Assembly: GCA_003511825.1 (NCBI GenBank)
Contig: DOIU01000083.1
Location: 1 to 7,801, forward strand
Reading direction: 5' to 3'
From: Gammaproteobacteria bacterium
GTDB lineage: Bacteria > Pseudomonadota > Gammaproteobacteria > Granulosicoccales > Granulosicoccaceae
DNA length: 7,801 bases
A program made the translations under genes and the position numbers. Positions 5,917-7,801 of this stretch are shown one piece after another. Below the pieces are notes generated by a model, which had not been told where the DNA came from, did no database searches, and worked only from the letters and a program-made list of their open reading frames with translations. Position 1 is the stretch's first letter. Every line of letters begins with the position of its first letter.

Positions 5917-6320
5917 TAACGGGAGTCCACAGAAGCGGCGATTGAGATACTCTGGACACCTGCCAGCCGTATCTGATCCATGACTTTAACCAGGATGCCG
6001 GTGCGTGCGTCCTTGTCAGACTGAATAATGACCGAACTCTGGGGAGAGCGTGCTTTCAAGCGCTGGATATTTGCGCGTACAGCGCGTACATCAATGCTGC
6101 GATTGTCGATCCAGATTTCGTCATTGGGTTTGATGGCAATCAGAATGTTGCCCTTGGGTTTTTTCTCGGCAGTCGCGGCACTGGGACGGTTGATATCAAT
6201 GCCCGTCTCCTTGACGAAAGAGGTGGTCACGATAAAGAAGATCAACAAGATAAACACCACGTCCAGCATGGGCGTGAGGTTAATGTCGTTGTCCTCTGCA
6301 GGTTTTTGAAGTCGTCTCAT
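5916..6320 (-). CDS. exbD: Biopolymer transport protein ExbD
   Basis: A 134-residue inner-membrane protein, the usual ExbD length. It has a short cytoplasmic N-terminus (MRRLQKPAEDNDINLTPM), a single membrane helix (about 19-36) and a periplasmic domain. Asp20 in LTPMLDVVFILLIFFIVTT corresponds to the essential membrane aspartate (Asp25) of E. coli ExbD that takes part in proton conduction. The periplasmic part ends with the typical VIIQSDKDARTGILVKVMDQIRLAGVQSISIAA. It starts 27 nt after the exbB stop; only a weak GGA-type ribosome site is visible. It forms the motor with ExbB and the membrane part of TonB. Confidence 0.96.
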   Translation of the reverse strand: MRRLQKPAEDNDINLTPMLDVVFILLIFFIVTTSFVKETGIDINRPSAATAEKKPKGNILIAIKPNDEIWIDNRSIDVRAVRANIQRLKARSPQSSVIIQSDKDARTGILVKVMDQIRLAGVQSISIAASVDSR

Positions 6321-6347
6321 GAGGAGTATCCGTCAGAATGCGTTGGC

Positions 6348-6857
6348 TTATTGCATGCCAGCGTTCAGTTGTGAAATCTTGCGATTGGCAGAAGATTCCA
6401 TAAAGCGTATAAAAAACAGCCCGACAATGGCCACGGCCATACCCGTCATCGTGGGCAGTGTCGCCATGGAAATGCCGTTTGCCAATGCGCGTGCGTCTCC
6501 GGTGCCTTGTTGGGCGATCACATCGAAAATCTCAATCATGCCATACACGGTTCCGAACAGTCCCAACAGCGGCGTGATGCGGACCAGTGTTTGGATCAGA
6601 GGCAGAGTAAAGAGTAACTTGTGTTCAAAGTCGGACTGTAGCGATTCACGAATCCTCTGTGCTTCTTCGCGGGCACTGTGGCGTGACCAGACAGCGGTGA
6701 GCGACTTCATTTCGCGATTTGCCCGAAAATGAATGAACAACAAGCGTTCGAAGATCAAGAACCACAACACAAAAGCTGCGATCGTGATGGCGTATAGCAC
6801 AGCGCCACCCCGATCCAAGAAGCCATTGATGTCGTACAGCAGTTGCATGAGGTCCAT
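6348..6857 (-). CDS. exbB: MotA/TolQ/ExbB proton channel family protein, ExbB (TonB2-type)
   Basis: A 169-residue inner-membrane protein, shorter than E. coli ExbB (244) as is usual for the ExbB2 type. It has three membrane helices: about 18-42 (GAVLYAITIAAFVLWFLIFERLLFI), 86-112 (PLIQTLVRITPLLGLFGTVYGMIEIF) and 128-152 (GISMATLPTMTGMAVAIVGLFFI). The proton channel signature is clear in TPLLGLFGTVYGM and in the GIS..T..T..G.AVAI pattern of the last helix. The ATG (6855-6857) follows the TAA of the upstream ttpC-type gene with no gap (TAAATG), with GGAAAG just ahead inside that gene; translational coupling is likely. A second in-frame ATG three codons later is an alternative start. Confidence 0.95.
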   Translation of the reverse strand: MDLMQLLYDINGFLDRGGAVLYAITIAAFVLWFLIFERLLFIHFRANREMKSLTAVWSRHSAREEAQRIRESLQSDFEHKLLFTLPLIQTLVRITPLLGLFGTVYGMIEIFDVIAQQGTGDARALANGISMATLPTMTGMAVAIVGLFFIRFMESSANRKISQLNAGMQ

Positions 6858-7801
6858 TTAGGCTTTCCGCGCAATCAGGCCAACACTTTGGTGTTCAACA
6901 AGATCGATAATGCGTTTCGATTTGGCGCTGAGAAAGGTATGCGCAAACAGCAGCGGAATCGCCACACTCAAACCGAGCACAGTGGTGACCAATGCCGTTG
7001 ATATACCGCCAGCCATGAGCTTGGGATCACTGGTGCCAAATAGGGTAATGGTCTGGAAGGTGATGATCATACCGATAACGGTACCCAGCAGACCTAGCAG
7101 TGGCGCCACAGCTGCTAACAACTTGATAAAGCCATTGTAGCGTTCGATCGAGGGCACTTCCTTGAGCATCGCTTCTTCCAGAGCAATCTCCCGCTCCTGG
7201 AGCGGCTTATCTTGAGTCGCCTTGTACACAAGAGCAATGCGGCCCAAGGCATTTTTGTTCGAAGGTTTGGCCAGGTTTTTCGCTTGTCGTGAAATCTTGG
7301 ACGCGACAAAGCTGAGGTACACATAGCGCAGGAGGGCAATGAGGAGACCGATGGCGCCCAATGACAGCACGATGTAGCCGATGATACCCCCTTGCTGAAT
7401 TCTCTCCCACAAATTGGGTTTGAGGGTGAGCATACTCAGCAATTGCCCGCGCGTCGGGTCGATGGTGATTTTGACGAGATCTTCGCCATTCCCGTTGGCA
7501 TAGTTCGCAGCGGTTCGACTGTAGCGTAGGGGCGGTTGTCGTTGTAGCTGGGTCAGTGAATTCGTTTCGATGCTGTGCTGCAAATATTCGCCTTCGGCAA
7601 TGGCGGCATAGGCGCCGATGCGCACCACGCCGAGCGACTCGGCGCTGCCGTCGCGTTGCGTGACATCGCTGGTGAAGGCACGGGTCTTACCGGTTTCACC
7701 CATTTCTTGCAGCATGACGAACCAAAGCTCCTCCAGCTCTTGCACAGTGGGTAGTGCCTTGCTCTGTGCCAGGGTCTCAAGGAATGTGTGTCGGTCTGGG
7801 T
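6858..7801 (-). CDS. ttpC: TtpC-type MotA/TolQ/ExbB proton channel family protein (5' end outside window)
   Basis: The C-terminal 313 residues of a large ExbB paralogue; the frame is open to the right edge, so the start, signal peptide and promoter lie outside. The visible first part (residues 1-130 of the fragment) is polar and predicted periplasmic. It is followed by a membrane helix (138-160, GIIGYIVLSLGAIGLLIALLRYV), a cytoplasmic stretch, and a two-helix channel core: FIKLLAAVAPLLGLLGTVIGMIITF (224-248) and GGISTALVTTVLGLSVAIPLLFAHTFL. A long periplasmic region ahead of an ExbB-like C-terminus, placed just before a short exbB, exbD and tonB, is the arrangement of Vibrio TtpC, which is needed for TonB2-dependent transport. 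The stop TAA abuts the exbB ATG. An in-frame GTG at 7743-7745 is internal, because coding continues upstream (HTFLETLAQSKALPT precedes it). Confidence 0.9.
   Translation of the reverse strand, partial: PDRHTFLETLAQSKALPTVQELEELWFVMLQEMGETGKTRAFTSDVTQRDGSAESLGVVRIGAYAAIAEGEYLQHSIETNSLTQLQRQPPLRYSRTAANYANGNGEDLVKITIDPTRGQLLSMLTLKPNLWERIQQGGIIGYIVLSLGAIGLLIALLRYVYLSFVASKISRQAKNLAKPSNKNALGRIALVYKATQDKPLQEREIALEEAMLKEVPSIERYNGFIKLLAAVAPLLGLLGTVIGMIITFQTITLFGTSDPKLMAGGISTALVTTVLGLSVAIPLLFAHTFLSAKSKRIIDLVEHQSVGLIARKA

Noticed and set aside
5305..6732. Plus-strand open frames of 93-137 codons across the tonB-exbD-exbB region
   Set aside because: All are antisense to well-recognised conserved genes with tight operon spacing.
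6858..7745. GTG at 7743-7745 as the start of the ttpC-type gene
   Set aside because: The frame stays open upstream to the window edge with plausible coding sequence, and TtpC proteins are longer than 295 residues; the gene is cut by the edge.
1..7801. CRISPR arrays, insertion sequences, integrases, toxin-antitoxin or defence genes
   Set aside because: No spaced direct repeats, transposase or integrase motifs, or small coupled toxin-antitoxin gene pairs were found on either strand.

Overview
The window reads as chromosomal DNA of a gammaproteobacterium, probably marine or halophilic. The evidence is the gene content: a small HemP protein divergent from a TonB-dependent receptor, an ExaC/AcoD-type aldehyde dehydrogenase with a divergent AraC regulator, and a five-gene TonB2-type (TtpC) energy-transducing operon, a layout known from Vibrio, Shewanella and related marine groups. 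Genus cannot be named from this sequence.

Layout. (1) 1-466, minus: the N-terminus (signal peptide, TonB box, plug domain) of an outer-membrane TonB-dependent receptor that runs off the left edge. (2) 467-655: divergent control region with a good Fur-like palindrome and a plausible sigma70 promoter on each strand. (3) 656-841, plus: hemP (GTG start), followed by two hairpins, the second with a T-run. (4) 940-2460, minus: aldehyde dehydrogenase with intact catalytic Cys and Glu. (5) 2461-2636: divergent control region with a short perfect dyad. (6) 2637-3545, plus: AraC-family regulator. (7) 3627-3923, minus: a small cysteine-rich CWC-family protein. (8) 4085-7801, all minus: an operon read from the right edge leftward, ttpC (5' end outside the window), exbB, exbD, tonB and a periplasmic TPR protein, with junctions of 0, 27, -1 and 2 nt.

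How the parts fit. The TtpC/ExbB/ExbD/TonB complex converts proton motive force into energy for outer-membrane transport. The receptor at the left edge is the type of protein it energises, and HemP with the Fur-like site points to iron or heme supply as the shared theme. The aldehyde dehydrogenase and AraC regulator form a separate, probably aldehyde- or alcohol-responsive, unit between the two iron-related blocks. The CWC protein has no known function and no obvious partner here.

I see no tRNA, rRNA, CRISPR array, insertion sequence or integrase. All genes fully inside the window look intact. I did not find an undescribed multi-gene system. The points most worth a second look are the TonB membrane anchor without the usual histidine, the uncharacterised TPR subunit of the TonB operon, the shared Fur-like control region, and the AraC start and operator question.
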